Source: Campylobacter sp. (lineage in GTDB: Bacteria; Campylobacterota; Campylobacteria; Campylobacterales; Campylobacteraceae). From it: DNA of 5,552 bases. Below the pieces are notes generated by a model that was not told where the DNA came from, ran no database searches, and worked only from the letters and a program-made list of their open reading frames with translations. Positions 1-5,552 of the stretch are shown here, piece by piece (the stretch's first letter is position 1; every line of letters starts with the position of its first letter). The DNA lies in assembly GCF_020024835.1 (NCBI RefSeq), contig NZ_JAHHTD010000058.1, positions 1-5,552 of the forward strand, written 5' to 3'. A program made the position numbers and the translations under genes.

Positions 1-443
1 TACTAATTAGTATATTTTTAGTAAATATTTTTGCTTTAGCTATGCAAACAATAGAAGTTAGTGCAAAAGATTTTTATCTTGATGAAAAAAATGAAAAAAG
101 TATTTTAAGTGGTAATGTTGAAGTAAAAAAAGGAAAAGATATTCTTAATTCTCAAAAATTGATTATTTTTATGAAAAATAAACAGCCTATTAAATATATT
201 GCCACTGATAATGCTAAATTTAAAATTAAAATGAAAGATAAAACATATTATGGTAGCGGTGATGAATTTATTTATATTGTCGCTAGTGATATTTATGAAA
301 TTAATGGTAAAGCAAAAATAATTGAAGTTGAAACTAATAAACAATTATTTGGAGATAAAATAATAATAGATAGAAAAAATATGACATATAGAGTTATTAG
401 TCAAGATAAACCTTCTAAATTTGTGTTTGAAGTGGAAGAATGA
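1..443 (+). CDS. lptA: LptA/OstA-like periplasmic LPS-transport protein, 5' end cut off by window
   Basis: This is probably the periplasmic bridge protein of the Lpt pathway, which carries lipopolysaccharide or lipooligosaccharide from the inner-membrane LptBFGC complex to LptD in the outer membrane. The reading frame is open from base 3, so the gene begins before the window. The 13 residues before the ATG at 42 read LISIFLVNIFALA, the hydrophobic core and Ala-x-Ala end of a signal peptide. Cleavage would fall just before MQTIEVSAKDF, so that ATG is not the true start. The mature part (about 133 residues) has alternating hydrophobic and charged strands and OstA-type phrases such as SILSGNVEVKKGKDIL, YYGSGDEF and LFGDKIIID, as expected for a beta-jellyroll. 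It has no large LptD barrel, which fits small LptA rather than LptD. Its TGA stop overlaps the engB ATG. In Campylobacter an LptC-like gene usually lies just upstream; that would be outside this window. The family call is fairly secure; the LptA role is inferred from size, signal peptide and neighbours. Confidence 0.8.
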   Translation, partial: LISIFLVNIFALAMQTIEVSAKDFYLDEKNEKSILSGNVEVKKGKDILNSQKLIIFMKNKQPIKYIATDNAKFKIKMKDKTYYGSGDEFIYIVASDIYEINGKAKIIEVETNKQLFGDKIIIDRKNMTYRVISQDKPSKFVFEVEE

Positions 444-1039
444 TACTTAATGCTAAATTTTTACTTTCTGCGTCAAAGTTAGATGAGTCTTTAGAGCCAA
501 TTTATACTGAAGTTGCTTTTTTAGGCCGTTCAAATGTTGGTAAAAGTTCTTTAATAAATGCACTATGTAAAAATAAAAATTTAGCAAAGAGTTCTTCGAC
601 TCCAGGTAAAACACAATTGATTAATTTCTTTGAGCTTGAGTGTAAGAAAGATAAAGATAAATTTAAGATAATTTTTATTGATTTACCGGGATTTGGATAT
701 GCTAAAGTAAGTAAAAAGACAAAAGCTATTTGGAATAAAAATTTAGATGAATTTTTAAAAAATCGTTCTTCTATAAAACTTTTTATTCATTTAATTGATT
801 CTAGGCACGAGAATTTGGATATTGATTTAAATTTAGATGATTATTTAAATTCATTTTTAAGAGCTGATCAGAAAAAAATTTCTGTTTATACAAAATGTGA
901 TAAGTTAAATCAAAGTCAAAAAGCAAAATTGCTAAATAATAATCCTAATGCAATTTTAGTTTCGAATCTAAAAAAACAAGGTATAGAAAAATTAGAATAT
1001 AAAATTATCAATGAGAGTTTAGGAATTGATGCGGAGTAG
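440..1039 (+). CDS. engB: Ribosome-biogenesis GTP-binding protein EngB/YsxC/YihA
   Basis: EngB is a cytoplasmic TRAFAC-class GTPase that acts late in assembly of the 50S ribosomal subunit and is essential in several bacteria. At 199 residues it has the usual family length and a complete G domain. G1/P-loop GRSNVGKS is at residues 29-36, and the G2 Thr is in SSTPGKT (52-58, Thr54). G3 DLPGFGYA (81-88) carries the family's DxPGxGxA signature. G4 is TKCD (151-154), and the G5 region is VSNLKKQG (174-181). The start fits the family, with about 25 residues preceding the AFLGRSNVGKSS block. The ATG shares the ATGA of the lptA stop, so translation probably depends on ribosomes finishing lptA; purine-rich GAAG and GGAAG lie just upstream. 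The 3' end overlaps the next gene. Presence of engB in an envelope operon is a known Campylobacter arrangement and need not imply an envelope role. Confidence 0.96.
   Translation: MILNAKFLLSASKLDESLEPIYTEVAFLGRSNVGKSSLINALCKNKNLAKSSSTPGKTQLINFFELECKKDKDKFKIIFIDLPGFGYAKVSKKTKAIWNKNLDEFLKNRSSIKLFIHLIDSRHENLDIDLNLDDYLNSFLRADQKKISVYTKCDKLNQSQKAKLLNNNPNAILVSNLKKQGIEKLEYKIINESLGIDAE
1021..1024 (+). promoter_or_regulatory. Ribosome binding site of the mreD-like gene, inside engB
   Basis: AGGA lies near the end of engB and is 4 nt before the ATG at 1029. A TTG in the same frame at 1026 would leave only 1 nt of spacing, so the ATG is the better start. The site is short and spacing is tight, so translational coupling to engB probably helps. 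Confidence 0.5.
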
Positions 1040-1520
1040 AAATTTAATTAAAAATAGATTTGATTTATCTTATGTATTTTTTTATTTTTTGTTGATATTT
1101 TATCAAATACTTTCTTCTGTGTATTATTGGTTTCCACCTTTATTTGGAGTGTTTTTTTGTTATATGATTATACTTTTAAAAGAAAAGGAAAAAACGTTAA
1201 ATGCACTTGATTTTAGGTGGTATTTTTCTTTATTTTATATTTTATTAATTGATATTATTCATGGTTTTTATATTTTTAGTTCTTGGATTGCTTTTTTTGT
1301 TTTTTATCATATATTTGTTGATTGGTTTCAAAGTAAATTAAAATTAGGTCGTTATTTGTTAGTTATTTTTACATTATGTGCATATATTTTTTTGTATGTG
1401 TTTGATGTTTTTTTAGCATATTTAGATAATCAACCTATTTTGACTTTTGGTTTTGAATATATATGGTTTTGTATTTTAGAAGCTTTGCTTTCTTTTGTTA
1501 TTTTTAAAGGAAAAATTTAA
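1029..1520 (+). CDS. Polytopic inner-membrane protein, candidate divergent MreD
   Basis: The product is 163 residues and extremely hydrophobic (Phe, Ile, Leu and Tyr rich). About five to six membrane segments can be drawn, near residues 12-32, 34-50, 64-80, 82-100, 109-131 and 140-160, with a basic N-terminus (MRSRNLIKNR) that suggests a cytoplasmic start. Size, topology and position immediately before mrdA match MreD, the rod-complex membrane protein that works with MreB, MreC, RodA and PBP2. The LIDIIHGF segment (73-80) resembles the Asp-Gly-containing loop helix of MreD proteins. Campylobacter annotations usually call this gene only an integral membrane protein, so MreD is an inference. 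The start at 1029 is preferred over TTG at 1026 because of RBS spacing. The gene overlaps engB by 11 nt and its TAA directly abuts the mrdA ATG. Strong T-richness on the coding strand follows from Phe/Ile/Leu codons rather than suggesting foreign origin. Confidence 0.85.
   Translation: MRSRNLIKNRFDLSYVFFYFLLIFYQILSSVYYWFPPLFGVFFCYMIILLKEKEKTLNALDFRWYFSLFYILLIDIIHGFYIFSSWIAFFVFYHIFVDWFQSKLKLGRYLLVIFTLCAYIFLYVFDVFLAYLDNQPILTFGFEYIWFCILEALLSFVIFKGKI
1506..1511 (+). promoter_or_regulatory. Ribosome binding site of mrdA
   Basis: AAAGGA is placed 9 nt before the mrdA ATG at 1521 and is the best Shine-Dalgarno match in the operon. It lies in the last codons of the upstream membrane-protein gene and confirms 1521 as the start, even though the two genes have no spacer. 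Confidence 0.7.
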
Positions 1521-3344
1521 ATGCGTTTGCGTTTAGTGATGATTTTTATAGCTTGTTTTTTTATACTTTTACTTTCAAGGGTTTATTATATTAGTGTAAA
1601 GTCAAATGTTTATTATGAGGAAATTGCTAAACAAAATGCCATAAAAACATTGTCGCTAGCACCTGATAGAGGTCAAATTTTAGATGTAAAAGGAAGACCT
1701 TTAGCAGTCAATAAATTAGGTTTTTCTGTTTCTATCAAGCCATATTTATATATTAAAAAACAAAATAGAGAGCTTTTGGACAAAGAATTGCAAATTATTG
1801 TAGATACTTTTCCTGATCAAAATTTTACTAAACTTAAAAAAAATTATACAAAAGTAGATTCTTACTATAATCAAGATTATATAGAAGTCATTCCTTTTAT
1901 AGGATATGATGATATGATTAAACATTTTACTAAGTTGAATTTGCGTGAAAATATGCAAATTAAATCCACAACACAAAGATTTTATCCTTATGAATCTTTA
2001 GCAAGTCATGTGATTGGATATGTTGGCAAGGCAAATTTAAATGATATGAATGAAAACGAAATAGCAAGATTGACTAGCTATACGGGTCGAAGTGGTATTG
2101 AGCGTTATTATAATGATCTTTTACAAGGTGTTAAGGGTGAAAAAATTAGTAAAGTTAATGCCTTAAATAAAGAAATAGAAGAACTTTCCTATAAAAAACC
2201 TAGTTCTAGTAATATTGTTTTAAGTATTGATTTAGATTTGCAAGAGTATTTAGCCAAAATTTTTGAAGGTTTAGCAGGTGCGGCAATAGTTATGGACGTA
2301 AAAACAGGATCTATTTTAGCAGCAGGTAGTTTCCCTGAATACGATTTAAATCCTTTTGTTGTGGGTATTACTCAAGAAGAATGGAGTAGGTTGTCTAATG
2401 ATTTAAATCATCCTTTTACAAATAAATTAATTAATGGCCTTTATCCTCCTGGTTCTGTTGTCAAAATGGGCACAGCGTTAGCTTTTTTAAATAGTCAAAA
2501 AATCAATGAACATCATAAATTTTTATGTGATAATAATTTTGAATTAGGTGGTAGAAAATTTAGATGCTGGAAATCTACAGGTCATGGATATGTTGATATG
2601 AATGGTGCTATTAGAGAAAGTTGCGATGTTTATTTTTATAAAGGTGCTCTTGAGGTTGGAATAGATTTTATTAGTGCAACTTTTGAGAGAATGGGTTTTG
2701 GATCAAAAACTGGAATTGATTTACCAAATGAATTTATAGGCACCGTGCCAAGTAAGCTATGGAAACAGCAAAAATATAATCAGCCGTGGTATCAAGGCGA
2801 AACTTTAAATACAAGTATAGGACAAGGAGATTTCTTGGCAACTCCTATGCAAGTAGCTAAATTTACAGCTATGATAGCCACTTCAAAATCTATAACTCCG
2901 CATTTTTTAAAGAGTATAGATGATAATACTACTAAGATCAATTTTGATAACAATGAGAGTGTTTTTAGCACTTTTGAGCTTGCAAAATTGCCTCTTTTAA
3001 GACGTTCTATGTATGAGGTTGCTAATGAAGAAGGCGGAACAACATCAAGATATTTAAAAAAATCTCTAGTAACTATAGCGGCTAAAACTGGGACTGCTCA
3101 AGTGGTTGGAATTTCACAAAGTGAAAAAAAGCGTATTAAAGAAGAAGATTTAGAGTATTTTTTAAGATCTCATGCGTGGATTACTTCTTATGCTCCTTAT
3201 GAAAATCCACAATATGTAGTTGTGGTTTTGATTGAGCATGGTAAAAGTGGGAGTAGCACCGGAGGCCCTATACTCTTAAAAATTTATCAAAAATTAATCG
3301 AATTAGGTTATATAAATAAAAAATATATTAAATCAACTAGATAA
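1521..3344 (+). CDS. mrdA: Penicillin-binding protein 2, elongation-specific peptidoglycan D,D-transpeptidase
   Basis: PBP2 is a class B penicillin-binding protein. It cross-links new peptidoglycan in the rod complex, working with the glycosyltransferase RodA, and is a beta-lactam target. The 607-residue length is normal. Residues 4-25 form the single N-terminal membrane anchor. A pedestal/dimerisation domain follows (about 45-210) with APDRGQILDVKGRPLAVN at 47-64 and the TGRSGIERYYNDLLQG block at 188-203. The periplasmic transpeptidase domain (about 250-590) has all three active-site motifs: SVVK with nucleophile Ser312 and Lys315, SCD at 367-369 (the PBP2-type version of SxN), and KTGT at 522-525. 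The C-terminal EHGKSGSSTGGP block is also family-typical. C336, C349, H355 and C368 form a possible metal site (see findings). Campylobacter annotations often name this gene pbpC. It abuts the MreD-like gene and its last 8 bp overlap the 3' end of queA on the other strand. Identification as PBP2 rather than the divisome protein FtsI rests on the SCD motif and the MreD-like neighbour. Confidence 0.95.
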   Translation: MRLRLVMIFIACFFILLLSRVYYISVKSNVYYEEIAKQNAIKTLSLAPDRGQILDVKGRPLAVNKLGFSVSIKPYLYIKKQNRELLDKELQIIVDTFPDQNFTKLKKNYTKVDSYYNQDYIEVIPFIGYDDMIKHFTKLNLRENMQIKSTTQRFYPYESLASHVIGYVGKANLNDMNENEIARLTSYTGRSGIERYYNDLLQGVKGEKISKVNALNKEIEELSYKKPSSSNIVLSIDLDLQEYLAKIFEGLAGAAIVMDVKTGSILAAGSFPEYDLNPFVVGITQEEWSRLSNDLNHPFTNKLINGLYPPGSVVKMGTALAFLNSQKINEHHKFLCDNNFELGGRKFRCWKSTGHGYVDMNGAIRESCDVYFYKGALEVGIDFISATFERMGFGSKTGIDLPNEFIGTVPSKLWKQQKYNQPWYQGETLNTSIGQGDFLATPMQVAKFTAMIATSKSITPHFLKSIDDNTTKINFDNNESVFSTFELAKLPLLRRSMYEVANEEGGTTSRYLKKSLVTIAAKTGTAQVVGISQSEKKRIKEEDLEYFLRSHAWITSYAPYENPQYVVVVLIEHGKSGSSTGGPILLKIYQKLIELGYINKKYIKSTR

Positions 3345-4356
3345 TTAACATACCATCACCATAAGAATAAAAACGATATTTTTTATCTATAGCTTCTTGG
3401 TAAATTTTTAAAGTAGTTTCTCTTCCTATAAAAGATGCTACGAGCATTATAAGAGTTGATTTTGGTAAATGAAAATTAGTGAGAATATAATTTACTCTTT
3501 GTATTTTATTGTGTGGATGTAAAAATAAATCACAAAATCCTTCTTTTTCTTTAGTTCTTGTATAATATTCTATACATCTAGTAATGGTAGTGCCTACGGC
3601 TAATATTTTTTTTTGTGAATCAATTAAATTACAAGTTTTTTTGTTAATATGAAAATATTCTGAATGTATTTTATGATCTCTTAAATCTTGACACTCTACA
3701 CTTTTAAAAGTTCCAGCACCAACGTGTAAAGTAGTGGTATAAATATCGTGTTTTTTTCTAAGATTTTGTATCATTGTTTCACTAAAATGCAAACTTGCAG
3801 TTGGTGCAGCAACAGCACCTTCTTTTTTTGCAAAAATACTTTGATAGTTTATTATATCACTTGCTTGATCAGCTCTTTTGATATAAGGGGGTAAAGGCAT
3901 ATGTCCAATACAATTTAAAATATTAAAAACTTCACAATGATTAAGTTTGGTATTTTGAGAAAAAAATTCAACAATTCTTGTTCCATCATTGTTTAATTTC
4001 AAAATTTTAGCTTTTAAATTTTTTTCAAAATATAAATTTTGACCTTCTTGAATTTTACCTTTTATTTGCACTACAAAAGTATTGTTTTTGAAAGGATTAT
4101 TGATGAAAAGTTCTATTTTGCTTCCTGTTTCTTTTTTGCCATAAATTCTTGCTTTAATGACTTTAGTATCGTTAAAAACGATAGCACAAGGTGGTAAAAT
4201 ATAGACTAAATCTTTAAAATATAAATGCGAAATTTCTTTTTTTTCTTTGTTATAAACTAAAAGTCTTGCATCTTCTTTGGGCAAAATAGGAAAATTAGCT
4301 ATTAATTCACTTGGCAATACGTAATCATAGCTAGAAAGTAAAAAATCCTTATTCAT
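3337..4356 (-). CDS. queA: S-adenosylmethionine:tRNA ribosyltransferase-isomerase QueA
   Basis: QueA transfers and isomerises the ribosyl part of S-adenosylmethionine onto preQ1 at position 34 of GUN-anticodon tRNAs, giving epoxyqueuosine, the penultimate step to queuosine. It is a cytoplasmic enzyme; at 339 residues it is close to the usual 340-355. Family blocks appear in order: YDYVLPSELIANFP (10-23), FNDTKVIKARIYGKKETG (61-78), GAVAAPTASLHFSE (180-193), LHVGAGTFKSV (210-220), TNFHLPKSTLIMLV (293-306) and the C-terminal YSYGDGMLI. Two small departures are visible: ASLHFS where AGLHFT is usual, and GDGM where GDAM is usual; neither breaks the fold signature. The ATG lies inside the end of tatC (8-nt overlap, ATGAATAA), with only a weak purine stretch upstream, so translation is probably coupled to tatC. 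The function is unrelated to protein export, so co-transcription looks like genomic packing. The TAG stop falls inside the mrdA 3' end. Confidence 0.96.
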   Translation of the reverse strand: MNKDFLLSSYDYVLPSELIANFPILPKEDARLLVYNKEKKEISHLYFKDLVYILPPCAIVFNDTKVIKARIYGKKETGSKIELFINNPFKNNTFVVQIKGKIQEGQNLYFEKNLKAKILKLNNDGTRIVEFFSQNTKLNHCEVFNILNCIGHMPLPPYIKRADQASDIINYQSIFAKKEGAVAAPTASLHFSETMIQNLRKKHDIYTTTLHVGAGTFKSVECQDLRDHKIHSEYFHINKKTCNLIDSQKKILAVGTTITRCIEYYTRTKEKEGFCDLFLHPHNKIQRVNYILTNFHLPKSTLIMLVASFIGRETTLKIYQEAIDKKYRFYSYGDGMLII

Positions 4357-5083
4357 TAGTATCTTTTGTGCTAGGATTTACTTTTTTAGCTATATAAATA
4401 GAAATTCCATAAAGTCCGCATAAAGGAATAGCCATTAAAAATTGTGAGATAATATCAGGTGGTGTCATCATAGCAGCAAAAATAAATATAATCAAAACTG
4501 AACTTTTAAAATGTTTTTTTAAAAAAACATCATCAATTAAACCAAGTTTTGCAAAGAAAAAAGTGATAACTGGCATTTCAAAAGCTAAACCAAAAGCAAT
4601 AATTAATTTTGTAAAAAATCCAACATATAAACCAATACTAATTAAAGGCTTAAAATCCTGAGTTTGCACACCAAAATCAACTAAAAATTTAAACGCTAAA
4701 GGTATAACTATATAATAACAAAATAAAGCTCCTAGTGCAAACATAATACTAGCAAAGCTTACAAAAGGAATGACTAGTTTTTTCTCATTATCATAAAGTC
4801 CAGGTGCTACAAATTTCCAAAATTGCCAAAAAATAACCGGCAAGGAAATTAAAAAAGCTGTAAAAAAAGAAACTTTCATAGCTGTGAATAAAGGTTCTTG
4901 AAGCTCAATAAAAGTCATTTGTTTAGAAATTTCTGGCAATACAGCCTCAACAGGAGCTTTTAATATATCTATAATATATTCGTTAAATGTAAAACACGCA
5001 AAAAACATTATTATTATACACATAACACTGATAAATAATCTTTTTCTAAGTTCAATTAAATGAGGTTTTAATTCTTCAAACAT
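4349..5083 (-). CDS. tatC: Sec-independent twin-arginine translocase subunit TatC
   Basis: TatC is the polytopic core of the Tat system. With TatB it binds the twin-arginine signal peptides of folded, often cofactor-loaded proteins, then recruits TatA to form the pore. At 244 residues it has six hydrophobic segments, roughly 15-34, 70-91, 103-128, 149-175, 192-210 and 213-233. Key family features are present: HLIELRKRL at 8-16 with Glu11, Pro44, the FWQFWKFVAPGLYDNEKK block with Phe91 and Glu100 in the signal-peptide binding loop, Glu169 in GLAFEMPV (164-171), and TPPD at 207-210 with Asp210. These correspond by alignment to E. coli Glu15, Pro48, Phe94, Glu103, Glu170 and Asp211. The ATG is 2 nt after the tatB stop, with a weak AGAAAG upstream. 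No tatA is seen here; in Campylobacter I recall it being encoded elsewhere. In this group Tat typically exports respiratory enzymes such as hydrogenase and formate dehydrogenase subunits. Confidence 0.97.
   Translation of the reverse strand: MFEELKPHLIELRKRLFISVMCIIIMFFACFTFNEYIIDILKAPVEAVLPEISKQMTFIELQEPLFTAMKVSFFTAFLISLPVIFWQFWKFVAPGLYDNEKKLVIPFVSFASIMFALGALFCYYIVIPLAFKFLVDFGVQTQDFKPLISIGLYVGFFTKLIIAFGLAFEMPVITFFFAKLGLIDDVFLKKHFKSSVLIIFIFAAMMTPPDIISQFLMAIPLCGLYGISIYIAKKVNPSTKDTNE
4511..4530. repeat. Perfect 20-bp palindrome of T7/A7 tracts inside tatC
   Basis: The bases read atgtttttttaaaaaaacat, which is its own reverse complement over all 20 positions. It lies within the tatC coding region around the codons for DDVFLKKHFKSS (residues 184-195). 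Being loopless and AT-only in the core, it is a weak hairpin but a plausible slippage site. It may be only a by-product of Phe and Lys codons. Confidence 0.6.
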
Positions 5084-5085
5084 TT

Positions 5086-5472
5086 TTAACTTTCTAATTT
5101 TTGAATTTCTGGTTGTATTTTTTTGTCTTTAAAATTAATAGTTTCTTTTGCGTGATTATCTAAAATATCTTGTTTATTATTTAAATCTTTAGTATTATTT
5201 AAGATGTCTTCTTTTAGTTGATCAAATTCTTCAAAACTTAGTTTTTTTCTAATATTTTCATTAGTGCTAGAAAATTCATCTTTGTATTTTTGTGTTTCAT
5301 TTTTTAATTCTGCTATTTTTAGTTCTTTATTTATACTCGCTTTTGCTTCATCTATATTATTTTTTAGTGCTTTTAAAATTCTTGCTATTTCTATTATAGT
5401 TGAAGGCAATTTTTCTGGTCCAAGCACTAAAATAGCAACAACTAAAATAACTATAATCTCACTAAAACCCAT
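5086..5472 (-). CDS. tatB: Twin-arginine translocase subunit TatB
   Basis: TatB pairs with TatC to form the signal-peptide receptor of the Tat pathway in the inner membrane. From the chosen start it has 128 residues: a short periplasmic N-terminus with Glu5 in MGFSEII, one membrane helix (about 5-17), the hinge GPEKLP at 18-23, an amphipathic helix to about residue 45, and a long charged Lys/Glu/Asn-rich cytoplasmic tail likely to be helical. The GFSE opening and the long tail favour TatB over TatA. An in-frame ATG at 5490 would add MKRELT, but the start at 5472 is preferred. It matches the family N-terminus and has AAAGAG 8 nt upstream, whereas the earlier ATG lacks a good ribosome site. It is the first gene of the leftward operon and ends 2 nt before tatC. 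A TatA-like role cannot be fully excluded from sequence alone, but adjacency to tatC supports TatB. Confidence 0.92.
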   Translation of the reverse strand: MGFSEIIVILVVAILVLGPEKLPSTIIEIARILKALKNNIDEAKASINKELKIAELKNETQKYKDEFSSTNENIRKKLSFEEFDQLKEDILNNTKDLNNKQDILDNHAKETINFKDKKIQPEIQKLES

Positions 5473-5480
5473 AGTTAATT

Positions 5481-5486
5481 CTCTTT
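5481..5486 (-). promoter_or_regulatory. Ribosome binding site deciding the tatB start
   Basis: Read on the minus strand, AAAGAG ends 8 nt before the ATG at 5472. It lies inside the six-codon extension that would result from starting at 5490, so it argues for the shorter protein. Confidence 0.55.
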
Positions 5487-5507
5487 TCATATCAAAATAT
5501 TTTTTTC

Positions 5508-5535
5508 ATTTTACAAAAAATTACTTAAAAAAAAT
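5508..5535 (-). promoter_or_regulatory. Candidate sigma70-type promoter for tatB-tatC-queA
   Basis: On the minus strand, TAAAAT (5513-5508) is preceded directly by TTTTTTG and, further upstream, by a run of eight T (near 5535-5528). Campylobacter vegetative promoters typically have a -10 box with T-rich stretches upstream in place of a strong -35, and this fits. Transcription would begin around 5501, giving a leader of roughly 28 nt before the preferred tatB ATG. In such AT-rich DNA this pattern occurs often by chance. The gene upstream of tatB is outside the window, so read-through from it is also possible. Confidence 0.35.
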
Positions 5536-5552
5536 ATTACTTTTACGATATC

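Noticed and set aside
105..344. A 79-codon open frame on the minus strand opposite the LptA-like gene
   Set aside because: It lies wholly inside a well-supported coding region. Its Phe/Ile/Asn-rich content is what the complement of Lys/Asn/Ile codons produces in AT-rich DNA, and no ribosome site or family motif is seen.
1026..1028. TTG as the start of the MreD-like gene
   Set aside because: It leaves only 1 nt after AGGA, while the next codon is an ATG with better spacing; using it would add only one Met.
1746..1976. A 76-codon open frame on the minus strand opposite mrdA
   Set aside because: It is antisense to the PBP2 pedestal domain, with shadow-like composition and no supporting signals.
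3345..3400. Intrinsic terminator after mrdA
   Set aside because: No GC-rich stem with a T tract is visible; the region is queA coding sequence and its AT-rich runs are explained by codons.
5491..5552. 3' end of a further minus-strand gene upstream of tatB
   Set aside because: Short open stretches exist on the minus strand (for example one ending with TAA near 5521), but fewer than 15 codons are visible and none is recognisable, so no partial gene is called.
5547..5552. GATATC palindrome at the right edge
   Set aside because: A six-base palindrome at the window end is expected by chance and has no partner at the left edge.
1..5552. A novel defence, mobile or biosynthetic system
   Set aside because: All seven genes fit known housekeeping families or their usual neighbours. 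There are no direct repeats, integrase, transposase, spacer array, structured RNA or unexplained gap over 300 bases.

Overview
The window is about 5.5 kb of AT-rich chromosomal DNA that is almost entirely coding, with very short or overlapping gene junctions. Gene content, base composition and protein style (Lys/Asn/Ile/Phe-rich, many A and T tracts) point to an epsilonproteobacterium, most likely a thermotolerant Campylobacter close to C. jejuni or C. lari. The genus call rests on recognising gene order and protein sequence, not on a database search.

Plus strand, 1-3344: a tightly packed cell-envelope operon. It holds the 3' part of an LptA/OstA-like lipopolysaccharide-transport gene (cut by the left edge; the tail of its signal peptide is visible), the ribosome-biogenesis GTPase engB/ysxC, a polytopic membrane protein that looks like a divergent MreD, and the elongation-specific transpeptidase PBP2 (mrdA, often called pbpC in Campylobacter). 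Junctions are a 4-nt ATGA overlap, an 11-nt overlap and a 0-nt abutment, so transcription and translation are probably coupled. Outer-membrane assembly and cylindrical peptidoglycan growth are thus served from one transcript.

Minus strand, 5490-3337: a second operon read leftward, tatB-tatC-queA. TatB and TatC are the receptor components of the twin-arginine translocase for folded proteins. QueA makes epoxyqueuosine in tRNA. tatB and tatC are 2 nt apart, and tatC and queA overlap by 8 nt. A plausible sigma70-type promoter lies just upstream of tatB.

The two operons converge and their last genes overlap tail to tail by 8 bp, leaving no room for an intergenic terminator. From memory of the C. 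jejuni NCTC 11168 gene numbering, the two blocks lie at separate loci there, so this junction may mark a rearrangement between species. I see no mobile element, CRISPR, tRNA/rRNA, phage gene or undescribed multi-gene system. The points most worth a second look are a Cys/Cys/His/Cys putative metal site in PBP2, the MreD-like protein, the convergent overlap, and start-site corrections for three genes.
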